64,000 nucleotides of DNA from an uncultured Mailhella sp. (GCF_944324995.1 NZ_CALUYL010000009.1:1-64000), one strand, 5' to 3'. Counted from the stretch's first letter, positions 41,970 through 50,541 are shown. Numbers and translations are program-made. Notes: generated by a model from the sequence alone, not told the origin.

Positions 41970-43487
41970 TCAGCGCGAGGCGTCGGCCCGTCCCATGACC
42001 CTGTTGAAAAAGTCCTGAAGCATGGACACCAGACGGGCGTGTATGGCTTCTCGTGTCTCCGCGTCCACGCTGTTGCACAGGGAGGCCAGCGGCATGGCGG
42101 GATCGGCGTCCGGACATGTCGTCTGGAGCGAGGGCGCATCCGCCTGAAGCAGCAGTTGGTACTCCGTGTTTTTCCCCAGCATGGCAACAAAGCGTCTGGC
42201 CTGTTCTGAAGGTCGGTTCCAGCGTTCCTTTTCCGCGCCCACGAACAGACAGGGAATGCGGACGTCGGCAAGACTGTCCTGACTGAACAGCATGGAGAAG
42301 CCGGGCGAGATGAAGGCCATGGCCCGGAAGCGTGCGTCCGCCACGGGCGTGTTGTGGGAGAGAGGCGGCAGCAGGGGAAGCGCCACGGGCGGCGTGGGAA
42401 TGTCGCGGGCCCGGGCCAGCCGCAGCTGGCGCTGATGGCTGCGCGCCACGGAGTCGGCCAGGCGGCGGAAAAGCTGTTCGCGGGCCTTGACGGCCACATG
42501 CATCATGACGGTTTTTTCTTCCCGCTCCAGCGTGCGGTGACGCATGCTCGCCACCAGTTCGTCCATGCGGCCGGAGAGAAAAGGACGGCACCACGGGCTG
42601 TCCGTTGGGCGCAAAAGCTCCTTGACGTCGGGAGATGGTCCTTCATCGGCCAGCGCAGGCGTAACCAGAAAATTCTGCACTGTTCCTGAAAGCTCTTCCG
42701 GAAGGCTGTGTTCGGCGACAGGCTTTGGTGGCACGACTTCCGGCACGGAAATGGGAGGAATTTCATCGTCGGGGCGGATGTCGGGCTTGATGGTGTCCGG
42801 CAGGGTGAGCTCCGGCGAGGGAATCGTCATGTCTTCGTCGCCCTCCTCGGAAGCAGGTTTGACGGGCGCTCGTTCTCCGCAGAAGTCGGCCCAGGCGTCC
42901 GGGGTCATTTCGCCGCCGGCAAGCAGCAGGCCTGCGGAAGCTGGCATGCCGAAGCCGAGAAACGCTATGCGGGAGGCGTCGGCCTGCGCGCCTATCTGAG
43001 GATGCTCAAGCACGACGTCGAGGGCGGCCCTGAGCTGCAGCGCGCGCACGGGCAGTTCCCGATCGGAGAAGAGCAGCGCCATGTCCTCCCCGTTGTCGTG
43101 ATCGTGCGTGGGGGCCGCCACGATGAATCCGCGGGAGGCGAGCTCAGCCGCAATGTCGTGATGCGTCCAGGCCGAGCCCGTGACGTCGTGAGACAGAATG
43201 ATGACGGGCCACGGCCCTTCCATGATCGGCGCATTGCGCGCGGCGCTGAAGCTCCAGTCGCCCACCTTCACGGTGCCGGACTTGCGCCGCGTGGGATACC
43301 AGACGCCCATGTGAATCATGAGCCGCTGCGCGGGCAGACTGGAGGAAAGCGTGCGGTAGCCTGCGTAGATGGTCTGACTTTTCTGCCTGGCCTCCGCGCA
43401 GGGCGCAAGCATTAAGACCGTCAGCACGAGGATGACGAGTCGCCGCGTCAGACGAGGCAAGGTCGGGCAAAAAGAGGTCAGAGTCAT
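41970..43487 (-). CDS. Exported alpha/beta-hydrolase-like protein lacking the nucleophile
   Basis: A 505-residue protein with a hydrophobic signal segment (about residues 14-33). The hydrolase-like part has WPVIILSHDVTGSAWTHHDIAAELASRGFIVAAPTHDHD, as in dienelactone-hydrolase relatives. The elbow reads IAFLGFGMPAS, so the Ser/Cys of G-x-S-x-G is Gly or absent. A long Pro/Asp-rich insert (about 205-300, with repeated PEL/PDT/PDI/PEV) splits the domain. C-terminal TPVADARFRAMAFISPG and VGAEKERWNRP are typical lid/strand segments. Activity is doubtful; a binding role is possible. Confidence 0.72.
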   Translation of the reverse strand: MTLTSFCPTLPRLTRRLVILVLTVLMLAPCAEARQKSQTIYAGYRTLSSSLPAQRLMIHMGVWYPTRRKSGTVKVGDWSFSAARNAPIMEGPWPVIILSHDVTGSAWTHHDIAAELASRGFIVAAPTHDHDNGEDMALLFSDRELPVRALQLRAALDVVLEHPQIGAQADASRIAFLGFGMPASAGLLLAGGEMTPDAWADFCGERAPVKPASEEGDEDMTIPSPELTLPDTIKPDIRPDDEIPPISVPEVVPPKPVAEHSLPEELSGTVQNFLVTPALADEGPSPDVKELLRPTDSPWCRPFLSGRMDELVASMRHRTLEREEKTVMMHVAVKAREQLFRRLADSVARSHQRQLRLARARDIPTPPVALPLLPPLSHNTPVADARFRAMAFISPGFSMLFSQDSLADVRIPCLFVGAEKERWNRPSEQARRFVAMLGKNTEYQLLLQADAPSLQTTCPDADPAMPLASLCNSVDAETREAIHARLVSMLQDFFNRVMGRADASR

Positions 43488-43516
43488 GAGGTTGCTCCGC
43501 AGCGGAGCTTTTCTGG

Positions 43517-44368
43517 CTAGGCTTCGGGGTTTTCTTTGGGAGCCGCGAAGTCTACGGCCGGGCCCTGTTCCTTGCGGGGTTCCGCGGCCTTCACTTCGTT
43601 CCAGAGTTCGTCCTTTTCGTCCAGACTGAGCGCCTTGAAATCGAGTCCGCGTTCGCGGGCGAGCTTTTCCATGGCTTCAAAACGGGCGCGGAAGCGGTTG
43701 GCTGCAAAGTCCACGGCGGAACCGGCCTTGACGCCCATGCGGCGTCCGAGCTCCACGAGCGTGAAGATCATGTCTCCGAGTTCGTGTTCCTTGGCGGCGT
43801 CGCTGCCCGAGGCGCGGGCGTCGAGCAGTTCAAGCCATTCGGCTTCCACCTGACGTTCCACTTCTTCGTCGTCGTCCCAGGTGAATCCGGCTCCCGCGGC
43901 CTTGGCGTGCAGACGGTAGGCCTTGGTCAGCGGCGGCAGGCCGGAAGGCACGGAAGAGAGCACGCCCTTGGACGCTTCGCCTTCGGCTTCCTTTTCCGCC
44001 TTCTTGATGGCGGCCCAGTTCTTCATGAGGTCGTCGATGCTCTCGCAGTGCTTTTCGCCGAATACGTGGGGATGACGGCGGGTCATCTTGTCCGCGCCCA
44101 TTTTGAGGGCGTCGCCGAGGGAGAACTGCCCCGCAAGTTCAAAGCGGCGGGCCATGAGCAGAAGCACGAAGAGAAGATCGCCCATTTCGTCGCAGGCGTG
44201 ACCGGGCTTGCCGGAGCGGATGGCGTCCACGAGTTCATGACATTCTTCTATGAGATATTCGCACATGGATACGGGGGTCTGTTCCTTGTCCCAGGGGCAA
44301 CCCTTTTCAGGATCGATGAGCTGATTGACGACGTTCTGAAAGCGAAGAAGCTGTTCCTGCTCGTTCAT
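43517..44368 (-). CDS. mazG: Nucleoside triphosphate pyrophosphohydrolase
   Basis: A 283-residue MazG-type NTP pyrophosphatase that clears noncanonical or excess nucleotides and lowers ppGpp in some bacteria. The core GCPWDKEQTP, EECHELVDAI and DEMGDLLF motifs (EExx12-28ExxD metal site) are repeated in the C-terminal half as EAEWLELLDA and HELGDMIFTLVELGRR. GGAG precedes the ATG at 44368. Followed 30 bases downstream by the hydrolase-like gene on the same strand; cvpA lies just upstream. Confidence 0.94.
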   Translation of the reverse strand: MNEQEQLLRFQNVVNQLIDPEKGCPWDKEQTPVSMCEYLIEECHELVDAIRSGKPGHACDEMGDLLFVLLLMARRFELAGQFSLGDALKMGADKMTRRHPHVFGEKHCESIDDLMKNWAAIKKAEKEAEGEASKGVLSSVPSGLPPLTKAYRLHAKAAGAGFTWDDDEEVERQVEAEWLELLDARASGSDAAKEHELGDMIFTLVELGRRMGVKAGSAVDFAANRFRARFEAMEKLARERGLDFKALSLDEKDELWNEVKAAEPRKEQGPAVDFAAPKENPEA

Positions 44369-44407
44369 GATGGACTCCGTTTGAATATGACGGCGCAACG
44401 CGCTGAA

Positions 44408-44893
44408 TTACAGTTGAGGAATGTGAAGGTCGAGAGAGCCGGCGAGCGCCTGAATGAAGCGCATGAGCGGGGGAAGCACCTGAGATTGCCTGACCACGTC
44501 TACGTCCGGCAGCAGCCGGATGGCGATGTAGCCGATGACTCCGGCGAAAAGGAGGCCTTTGGCCAGTCCGGCCAGCAGGCCGAGCATGCGGTCTATGCCG
44601 CCGGCAAAGGCGGATTCCAGCATGTTGTGAAGCACATGGGCAAGAAGCCCCACCACAAGAATGCCCGCCACGAAAAGCAGCGCCATGGAGAGCATGGGCG
44701 CAAAGCCCGGCGAAACGCCGTACTGCGTGAGCAGGGGCGCAAACTGTGCGCTGAAGGTGCGGGCGAGCACAATGCCGGCCGCCACGCCGAGCAGGCCCGC
44801 GACTTCCTGCACCAGGCCCCGTATCAGTCCCTTGACGCTGAAAAAGAGCAGAATGATGAGAAGGGCGGTGTCAAGCAGATTGATTTGAAACAT
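44408..44893 (-). CDS. cvpA: CvpA family inner-membrane protein
   Basis: A 161-residue protein with four membrane segments. The first, NLLDTALLIILLFFSVKGLIRGLVQEVAGLLG, is the CvpA family start, and a later FAGGIDRMLGLLAGLAKGLLFAGVIGYI is also typical. CvpA is needed for colicin V production in E. coli and more generally for bile and envelope stress tolerance; its molecular role is unclear. Upstream of mazG on the same strand. Confidence 0.9.
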   Translation of the reverse strand: MFQINLLDTALLIILLFFSVKGLIRGLVQEVAGLLGVAAGIVLARTFSAQFAPLLTQYGVSPGFAPMLSMALLFVAGILVVGLLAHVLHNMLESAFAGGIDRMLGLLAGLAKGLLFAGVIGYIAIRLLPDVDVVRQSQVLPPLMRFIQALAGSLDLHIPQL

Positions 44894-45065
44894 AGGACTT
44901 CGGCATTCCTCTGAAATAGGTGTCAGGGTATTGTAGAGGAACCGGCGGCACTGTCAAGAAAAAGCGGACGCCGCGCGCAGCCCGGAAGAAAAACGTCGCG
45001 CCCCGGCGGCCGAAAGCCGGAGAGGAAATCTTGCCTAAATGAAAAAAAGAGAGGAATATGAGGCC

Positions 45066-45097
45066 CGTCCGAAGAAGGATGCATCCTTCTTCGGACG
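45066..45097. promoter_or_regulatory. 32-base perfect palindrome before the nitroreductase gene
   Basis: CGTCCGAAGAAGGATG at 45066-45081 is mirrored exactly by 45082-45097, with no loop. It lies 24 bases before the nitroreductase start codon and is followed by AAACCTTTTT. It could be an operator, a recombination site or a cruciform. Confidence 0.75.
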
Positions 45098-45120
45098 AAA
45101 CCTTTTTGAGGAGACCAAGC

Positions 45121-45642
45121 ATGAAAGAGACTTTGCAGGATATCAGAACCCGTCGCAGCTGCCGTAAGTTTCAGCCCCGTCAGATTGCCGAAGAGGAGCT
45201 GAACGCCATTCTCGAAGCCGGAACCTGGGCGCCTACCGGTCACGGCTGGCAGTCTCCCGTGATGGTGGTTTTGCAGGACAAGGCCACCATAGAGAAGCTC
45301 TCGAAGATGAACGCCGCCATTATGGGCACGAACGGCGATCCCTTCTACGGCGCGCCCACCGTGGTCGTCGTGCTGGCGGACAAATCCCGTCCCACCTATC
45401 GGGAGGACGGCGCGCTCGTCATGGGCAATCTGATGCTGGCCGCGCATGCCGTGGGCGTGGCGTCCTGCTGGATTCATCGCGCCCGCGAAGAGTTTGAATC
45501 GGAAGAAGGCAAGGCGCTGCTCAAGAGCTGGGGCATCGAAGGCGACTACGCCGGCGTGGGACACTGCATTCTCGGCTACGCCGCGGAAAACGGCGAAGCG
45601 CCCGCCAAGCCCCGCAAGGAAGGCTACATCATCCGCGTGTAG
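45121..45642 (+). CDS. Nitroreductase family protein
   Basis: A 173-residue FMN enzyme of the nitroreductase/BluB fold. Start ETLQDIRTRRSCRKF with the FMN phosphate contacts, LNAILEAGTWAPTGHGWQ and VMGNLMLAAHAVGVASCW are family marks. It reduces nitro compounds or quinones at the expense of NAD(P)H. GAGGAGACCAAGC precedes the ATG at 45121. A perfect 32-base palindrome lies in its leader. Monocistronic. Confidence 0.92.
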   Translation: MKETLQDIRTRRSCRKFQPRQIAEEELNAILEAGTWAPTGHGWQSPVMVVLQDKATIEKLSKMNAAIMGTNGDPFYGAPTVVVVLADKSRPTYREDGALVMGNLMLAAHAVGVASCWIHRAREEFESEEGKALLKSWGIEGDYAGVGHCILGYAAENGEAPAKPRKEGYIIRV

Positions 45643-46149
45643 CATTTGGCGCGTTCGTAAACCTGTTCAGCAGAGCCGGGGCCGCCGGAAACGCGTCTGA
45701 AAGCGCTTTGGGCGGGGCGATTGCCGCAAAAGCTCCGGCAGAGCGGCGTCATCGTTCGGAGCTTGCCCTGATCGGGCTGCGGCGGACGTGAACATGTCGT
45801 CTCCGACGCTTCACCTCGTGGCTTTTTGCTGTTTTTGCATCGTGGGCAGACTGCCTTGACCTTTGCAGGTCGAAGCAGCCTGCCCCGATGTTTTTGTGCC
45901 CGGGGAAGTCTGAGAAGACAAAAAAGGACCGGCTTGCCTTTTTGTTCGGGGGATTATACCTTCATTGCCCGAAAATACAGGAAGTTTCGTTGCCGGCGGC
46001 GCGCGGGGCACTGTTGTCTGCCGTTCTCCGCTTCCGTCGGAGACGGGAGAAAGTTCCGCCTGACGGCGCGGCGGGAAAAGCGCCGGGCGTACGCCGGGAA
46101 AGAGTGCTGCGGAACGCGACAAGTCGTCGGCCGCTGCTGTGGAGGAAGC
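45643..46149. other. Intergenic gap before the hydrogenase-maturation genes
   Basis: About 500 bases with no frame I can support. Its last half probably contains the promoter of the TM1266-hydE-hydF unit, but no elements stand out. Confidence 0.55.
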
Positions 46150-46398
46150 ATGAGCGAGTCTCGGATAGGAACGGTGGGCATCGTGGTGGACGATCAGGAA
46201 AGCACGCCGCAGATCAACGCCATACTGCATCAGTATGCCGACATCATTGTGGGGCGTCTCGGCATTCCCTACCGCAGCCGCGGCGTGGCCGTCATTGCTC
46301 TTGTCGTTGACGGCAGCATGGACGCCATTTCCGGCATGACCGGGCGCATAGGCAAAATTCGCGGCGTGTCCGTCAAGGCCGCCGTTTCGAGGCGCTGA
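46150..46398 (+). CDS. TM1266-family putative regulator of the iron-only hydrogenase system
   Basis: An 82-residue ACT-like protein. RIGTVGIVVDDQEST, QINAILHQYADIIVGRLGIPYRSRGVAVIALVVDGSMDAISGMTGRIG match the small TM1266 family that accompanies [FeFe] hydrogenase maturases. GGAGGAAGC precedes the ATG at 46150. It is followed by hydE after three bases, supporting co-regulation. Its molecular action is unknown. Confidence 0.85.
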   Translation: MSESRIGTVGIVVDDQESTPQINAILHQYADIIVGRLGIPYRSRGVAVIALVVDGSMDAISGMTGRIGKIRGVSVKAAVSRR

Positions 46399-46401
46399 GT
46401 C

Positions 46402-47598
46402 ATGATGAATGTTTCGTCTTGCCTTTCCGTGATTCAGGAGATGGTCGAGGGGCGCTTCCCCGGCCCGGAACGTCTGGGAGCCTTTATCGACGCCTGCGCC
46501 CCGGAGCGTTTTGCCGGTCCCGTGCCCGAAAACGCGTCGGCGCTGGAGGCGGAATATCTTGCCGAAGCCGGACTTCCGGCCGCGGCCGCCTCGTCCGACA
46601 AACCCTCGCCGGAAAGTGCGCTGTCTGCGGAAGAGGCAGGCGCGGTGAAGGACGCGCTGTTTGCCGCGGCGCGTGAAAAGGCACTGGCGCATTTCGGCAA
46701 TCGCGTTTATATCCGCGGGCTCATAGAAATTTCAAACATCTGCCGTCAGAATTGCCGATACTGCGGCATACGCGCAGGCAACGCACAGGCGGAACGCTAC
46801 CGGCTTTCTCCCGAACAGATTCTGGACTGCTGCGAGCACGGCTACGGGCTGGGATTCCGCACCTTTGTTCTTCAGGGCGGCGAGGACGCCTGGTTCACCG
46901 ACGAGCGGCTTGCCGACATGCTGCGCAGCATCAAGAAGCGCTGGCCCGACTGCGCGGTCACGCTGTCGGTGGGAGAGCGTTCGACGGAGTCGTATCGACT
47001 TTTGAAGGATGCCGGAGCCGATCGTTTTCTTTTGCGGCATGAAACGGCCGATCCCGTGCATTACGCCAAGCTGCACCCCGCGGCGCAGTCATGGAAGCAT
47101 CGCATGGACTGCCTGAAGGCGCTCAAGAGCTGCGGGTATCAGACCGGCGCGGGGTTCATGGTGGGCTCGCCCTGGCAGACCACGGACTGCCTGGTGAAGG
47201 ATCTGTGCTTTCTGCGCGATTTTCAGCCGGAAATGGTGGGCATCGGACCGTTCATTCCTCATGCGCAGACGCCGTTCGCCGCGTTTCCCGCCGGCAGCGT
47301 GGAAAGAACGCTGGTGATGGTGGCGCTGGTGCGGCTGCTGCTGCCCTGCGCCATGCTTCCTTCCACCACGGCGCTGGGAACCGCGGCGGGCAACGGTCGC
47401 GAACGCGGCATTCTGGCCGGAGCCAATGTGCTCATGCCCAATCTTTCGCCCCGCGAGGCGCGGGCGCGCTACCGTCTTTACAACAACAAGCTCTCGGAAG
47501 GCGCGGAATGCGCCGACAATGTCCGGGAACTTCGGGAGCGCATACGCGCCGTCGGGTACGACATCGTCGTGGACAGGGGCGATTTTCGGTCCTGCTGA
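46402..47598 (+). CDS. hydE: [FeFe]-hydrogenase maturation radical SAM enzyme HydE
   Basis: A 398-residue radical-SAM enzyme that works on the dithiomethylamine side of the H-cluster. The CxxxCxxC motif CRQNCRYCG is near residue 115, followed by LQGGEDAWF, GERSTESYRLLKDAGADRFLLRHET and MVGSPWQTT (radical-SAM beta-barrel motifs). The TALGTAAGNGRERGILAGANVLMPNLSP segment supports HydE over BioB or ThiH. Preceded by the TM1266 gene and followed by hydF in one operon. Confidence 0.93.
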   Translation: MMNVSSCLSVIQEMVEGRFPGPERLGAFIDACAPERFAGPVPENASALEAEYLAEAGLPAAAASSDKPSPESALSAEEAGAVKDALFAAAREKALAHFGNRVYIRGLIEISNICRQNCRYCGIRAGNAQAERYRLSPEQILDCCEHGYGLGFRTFVLQGGEDAWFTDERLADMLRSIKKRWPDCAVTLSVGERSTESYRLLKDAGADRFLLRHETADPVHYAKLHPAAQSWKHRMDCLKALKSCGYQTGAGFMVGSPWQTTDCLVKDLCFLRDFQPEMVGIGPFIPHAQTPFAAFPAGSVERTLVMVALVRLLLPCAMLPSTTALGTAAGNGRERGILAGANVLMPNLSPREARARYRLYNNKLSEGAECADNVRELRERIRAVGYDIVVDRGDFRSC

Positions 47599-47637
47599 CT
47601 GTGAAGCGGACCGTGTTTTGCTGGAAAAGGAGACGGT

Positions 47638-48846
47638 ATGTCCGACAGTATTAATGATACGCCGCGTTCGGGGCGACTGCACATAGGCATTTACGGCAGG
47701 CGCAACGCGGGCAAGTCTTCCCTCATCAACGCCATTACCGGACACGAAACGGCCATTGTTTCCGAAACGGCGGGAACCACGACGGATCCGGTGTACAAGT
47801 CCATGGAAATTCACGGACTCGGTCCGTGCGTGCTCATCGACACGGCAGGTTTCGACGACGTCGGCCCCATGGGCGAGCTTCGCGTGGAAAAAACCCGGCT
47901 GGCGCTGGAGAAAACCGACATGGCGCTGCTTGTGGTGACAGACGGAGACGATCTTTCCGTGGAAAAGAAGTGGGCGGCGTCGCTGAAGGCGCGCAAGACG
48001 CCGTTCATCGTGGTGCTCAACAAGATGGACGAGCACAGCGAGGCCGAACTTGAGCGTCTTTCTTCCCGCATAGCCGACGAGCTCGGCAAAAAGCCCGTGG
48101 TTGTGAGCGCAAAGGAGGGCACGAACATGCCCGTGCTGCGCGAGGCCATGCTGCGTCTGGTGCCGGCCGACTGGGGAACCATGAAGCTCACCGGCGATCT
48201 TTGCGGAGAAGGCGACGTGGTCATGCTGGTCATGCCGCAGGACATTCAGGCTCCGCAGGGACGCCTCATCCTGCCGCAGGTGCAGGTCACCCGGGAACTG
48301 CTGGACAAAAAATGCATTATTGCCAGCTGCACGGCCGACAAGATAGCGCAGACGCTGAGCGCGCTTTCGCAGCCTCCGCATCTCATCATCACGGATTCGC
48401 AGGTGTTCGGCGAAGTCTGGAAGCTCAAGCCTGCGGAAAGCCTGCTGACGTCATTTTCCATTCTGATGGCGGGATACAAGGGAGACATCAATGAGTTTCT
48501 CAAGGGCGCGGAAGCCATCGACCGCCTGACGCCGCACTCCAAAGTGCTCATTGCGGAAGCGTGTACGCACGTGCCGCTTGCGGAAGACATCGGCCGGGAG
48601 AAAATTCCGCGCAGGCTGAGGGCCCGTTTCGGCGAAACGCTGGAAATCAAGGTGGTGAGCGGAACGGACTTCCCGGCGGATCTCACGCCGTACGATCTCA
48701 TCATTCACTGCGGCGCGTGCATGTTCAACAGAACTTATATGATGTCGCGGGTTCAGAAGGCCAGAGAGCAGGGCGTTCCTCTGTGCAACTACGGCGTGGC
48801 GCTGGCCAAGCTCACGGGCATTCTGGACAAGGTGGTACACGCCTGA
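47638..48846 (+). CDS. hydF: [FeFe]-hydrogenase maturation GTPase HydF
   Basis: A 402-residue scaffold protein on which the 2Fe subcluster is assembled before transfer to the hydrogenase. The GTPase P-loop GRRNAGKSSLINAI, the DTAGFDD switch and NKMD base motif are visible. The C-terminal Fe-S cluster ligands appear as CTH and, 45 residues on, HCGAC (Cys-x-His ... His-Cys-x-x-Cys), as in HydF. AAGGAGACGGT precedes the ATG. It ends before a terminator. Confidence 0.94.
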   Translation: MSDSINDTPRSGRLHIGIYGRRNAGKSSLINAITGHETAIVSETAGTTTDPVYKSMEIHGLGPCVLIDTAGFDDVGPMGELRVEKTRLALEKTDMALLVVTDGDDLSVEKKWAASLKARKTPFIVVLNKMDEHSEAELERLSSRIADELGKKPVVVSAKEGTNMPVLREAMLRLVPADWGTMKLTGDLCGEGDVVMLVMPQDIQAPQGRLILPQVQVTRELLDKKCIIASCTADKIAQTLSALSQPPHLIITDSQVFGEVWKLKPAESLLTSFSILMAGYKGDINEFLKGAEAIDRLTPHSKVLIAEACTHVPLAEDIGREKIPRRLRARFGETLEIKVVSGTDFPADLTPYDLIIHCGACMFNRTYMMSRVQKAREQGVPLCNYGVALAKLTGILDKVVHA

Positions 48847-48894
48847 ACATGGTTCGGCGCATGTTGAACCGAGCATGTTGAGCCGATGACGGGA

Positions 48895-48935
48895 GGACGC
48901 GCTGCTTCGTTTGAGAGGAAAAAGCGCGTCCTTTT
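48895..48935 (+). terminator. Terminator after hydF
   Basis: GGACGCGCT and AGCGCGTCC arms, followed by TTTT, 50 bases past hydF. Confidence 0.72.
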
Positions 48936-49075
48936 GGCATGCACAAATCATGAGGGCAGGGGCCGTTTTCGGACGTCCTTCCGGCAATGCTGCCGAAGCG
49001 GGGCGTTTTTCATGAGATACGGTGGGGAAAAGATCGCCGTAGAAATCTTTTTTATCAAAAGGGGAAGAAAAACAC

Positions 49076-49104
49076 TTGCCTTTTGGAGCGGGTCCGGCTA
49101 TATT
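49076..49104 (+). promoter_or_regulatory. Promoter of tRNA-Pro(CGG)
   Basis: -35 TTGCCT (49076-49081), 17-base spacer, -10 TATATT (49099-49104), 12 bases before the tRNA. Confidence 0.65.
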
Positions 49105-49116
49105 CCCCTTCGTTGT

Positions 49117-49193
49117 CGGGATGTGGCTCAGTTTGGTAGAGTACAGCGTTCGGGACGCTGGGGTCGCTGGTTCAAATCCTGCCATCCCGACCA
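49117..49193 (+). tRNA. tRNA-Pro (CGG)
   Basis: Acceptor CGGGATG/CATCCCG, D arm GCTC/GAGT (one G-T pair), anticodon stem CAGCG/CGCTG with loop TTCGGGA giving CGG, T arm CTGGT-type, encoded CCA. Isolated single-gene unit with a strong terminator. Confidence 0.95.
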
Positions 49194-49205
49194 GATGAAA
49201 AGAAT

Positions 49206-49247
49206 GTAAGGCCTCGTAAGGGTAACACCTTATGAGGCCTTACTTTT
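49206..49247 (+). terminator. Terminator of tRNA-Pro(CGG)
   Basis: GTAAGGCCTC and GAGGCCTTAC arms with an inner TAAGG/CCTTA stem, then TTTT. Confidence 0.82.
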
Positions 49248-49413
49248 ATCCTGCTTCGTTTCCAGAGGAGTTGCGGCAGAACGGCGGAGCACTTTTCTGA
49301 AAAGCGGCAGCACAAGTGCATGCTCCGATGCTGAAAACGGAAGGACGTTCGACGTTGAGGATGTCCGCCTCAGCAAAAAAGCAGAAAAAGTGCAGGCCCG
49401 GCCTGAGGGGAAA

Positions 49414-49435
49414 GCCCCCGATAATCTTCGGGGGC
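49414..49435 (-). terminator. Terminator after the proline-rich lipoprotein gene
   Basis: GCCCCCGA and TCGGGGGC arms. On the minus strand TTTCC follows. It lies 7 bases beyond the stop of the lipoprotein gene. Confidence 0.65.
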
Positions 49436-49441
49436 CTTGCA

Positions 49442-49630
49442 TTACCAGTATCTGTGAGGCGGAGGCGGGGGCGGAGGACGATGCCCCTTGGGCGGACGGC
49501 GGGGCCGCTTCTTCGGCTTGCGATGGTCGGGCGGAGGCGGAGGAACAACGCATCCGGTCAGCGACGAGGTCGCCATGCCGATGGTCGCCAGAGCCGCAAA
49601 GGTGCTGAGAAAAGAGCGTCTGGTCATCAT
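49442..49630 (-). CDS. Small proline-rich lipoprotein
   Basis: A 62-residue protein. A short signal peptide with a twin-arginine-like start (MMTRRSFLSTF) leads to the lipobox SLTGC, so the mature lipid-anchored part begins with Cys at about residue 26. The rest is Pro5, a Lys/Arg-rich block and Pro7 ending HRYW. AAGG lies about 7 bases ahead of the ATG at 49630. It may sit in the outer membrane as a short basic proline spike, but no function is known. A terminator follows immediately. Confidence 0.72.
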   Translation of the reverse strand: MMTRRSFLSTFAALATIGMATSSLTGCVVPPPPPDHRKPKKRPRRPPKGHRPPPPPPPHRYW

Positions 49631-49909
49631 AATGTTGCCTTTTGTTTTGAAATATATGAATTTTCTTGACCTGTAGTTTATTGGTAGCATAGCTGGAAGC
49701 GTTGTCAATCGCTTCTTCCGGATGGAGGCCCCGGCGTGAGATTTTTCGACGCTCCTGCGGGGGGATGTTCGACAAAGCGACGCTCCGGTGAATCAGGCTT
49801 TTGCCGTCAGCGACCTTGAATCATTGCTGAATCTGCCCGCGTTTGGTGGCGTCATGATGTCGTTGCAGAACTTCGTCTTGTCATGACATCTTTGGCAAAC
49901 GTGAAAGAC
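49631..49909. other. Intergenic gap
   Basis: Contains the leader of the lipoprotein gene and an AT-rich patch (49640-49690) that is its likely promoter zone. No gene seen. Confidence 0.5.
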
Positions 49910-49954
49910 GCAAAAAAAAAACAGCCTCCGCGAGACGTCACGGGGGCTGTTTTT
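49910..49954. terminator. Bidirectional terminator
   Basis: AAACAGCCTCCG and CGGGGGCTGTTTTT arms with A and T runs outside. It lies about 180 bases beyond the cupin stop. Confidence 0.72.
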
Positions 49955-50132
49955 GCATGCGGATATCCGCGGGAATATGGGCGGCAGGACAATCGGCGGA
50001 TGCGTGACGTCGGCGCTTCGGCGCGGAACCGACGCCGTGCATCCGCCGTCATGCCGCTCTCATGCCGCGACGGGCGCGCAGCATGGGGCGCTTTTGCATG
50101 AGCGCTTTCCTGCTGCGCGCATGGATGCGGCA

Positions 50133-50510
50133 TTACAGCCAGCTGGGCTTCTTGTCCGACAGAACCGCATCGTTCATGGTAAAGGCGTCGAGGCTTCCGG
50201 CCTTGACCTGGATGCAGAGAAAACGGATGCCCTTGTCGGCAGAGGCGCTGATGCAGCGCTCCGCGCCGGGATCAACACGGAAACAGCTTCCCTCCTTCAG
50301 CGGCAGTTCCTTGCCGTCAACATACAGCCTGCCTTCGCCTTCCAGAACGAGATAGACTTCTTCATTGTGCTTGTGCGCATGTACAAAGGGCACGGAGACG
50401 CCCGCGGGCAGATTGTTGCAGGAAATTTCCGCGCCGGTCAGGCTGAGAAGATCATGCAGTTCGGTGCGCGAGGCGGAAAGATCAATGCAGTCGAGGTTGT
50501 ACTGGGACAT
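50133..50510 (-). CDS. Cupin-domain protein
   Basis: A 125-residue single-domain cupin. Metal-site strands read HAHKHNEEVYLVLEGEGRLYVDG and then SCFRVDPGAERCISA. In this small group the protein binds a metal and often acts as an isomerase or sensor domain; no substrate is visible. Upstream lies an operator-like site (50528-50541) shared with the marR gene. Confidence 0.85.
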   Translation of the reverse strand: MSQYNLDCIDLSASRTELHDLLSLTGAEISCNNLPAGVSVPFVHAHKHNEEVYLVLEGEGRLYVDGKELPLKEGSCFRVDPGAERCISASADKGIRFLCIQVKAGSLDAFTMNDAVLSDKKPSWL

Positions 50511-50527
50511 GGAATGCTCCTTTTTGA

Positions 50528-50541
50528 TTAGATATCAAACT
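50528..50541. promoter_or_regulatory. MarR-type operator before the cupin gene
   Basis: TTAGATATCAAACT, an imperfect palindrome around GATATC. The reverse complement matches the site upstream of the marR gene at 12 of 14 bases or better. Confidence 0.6.
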
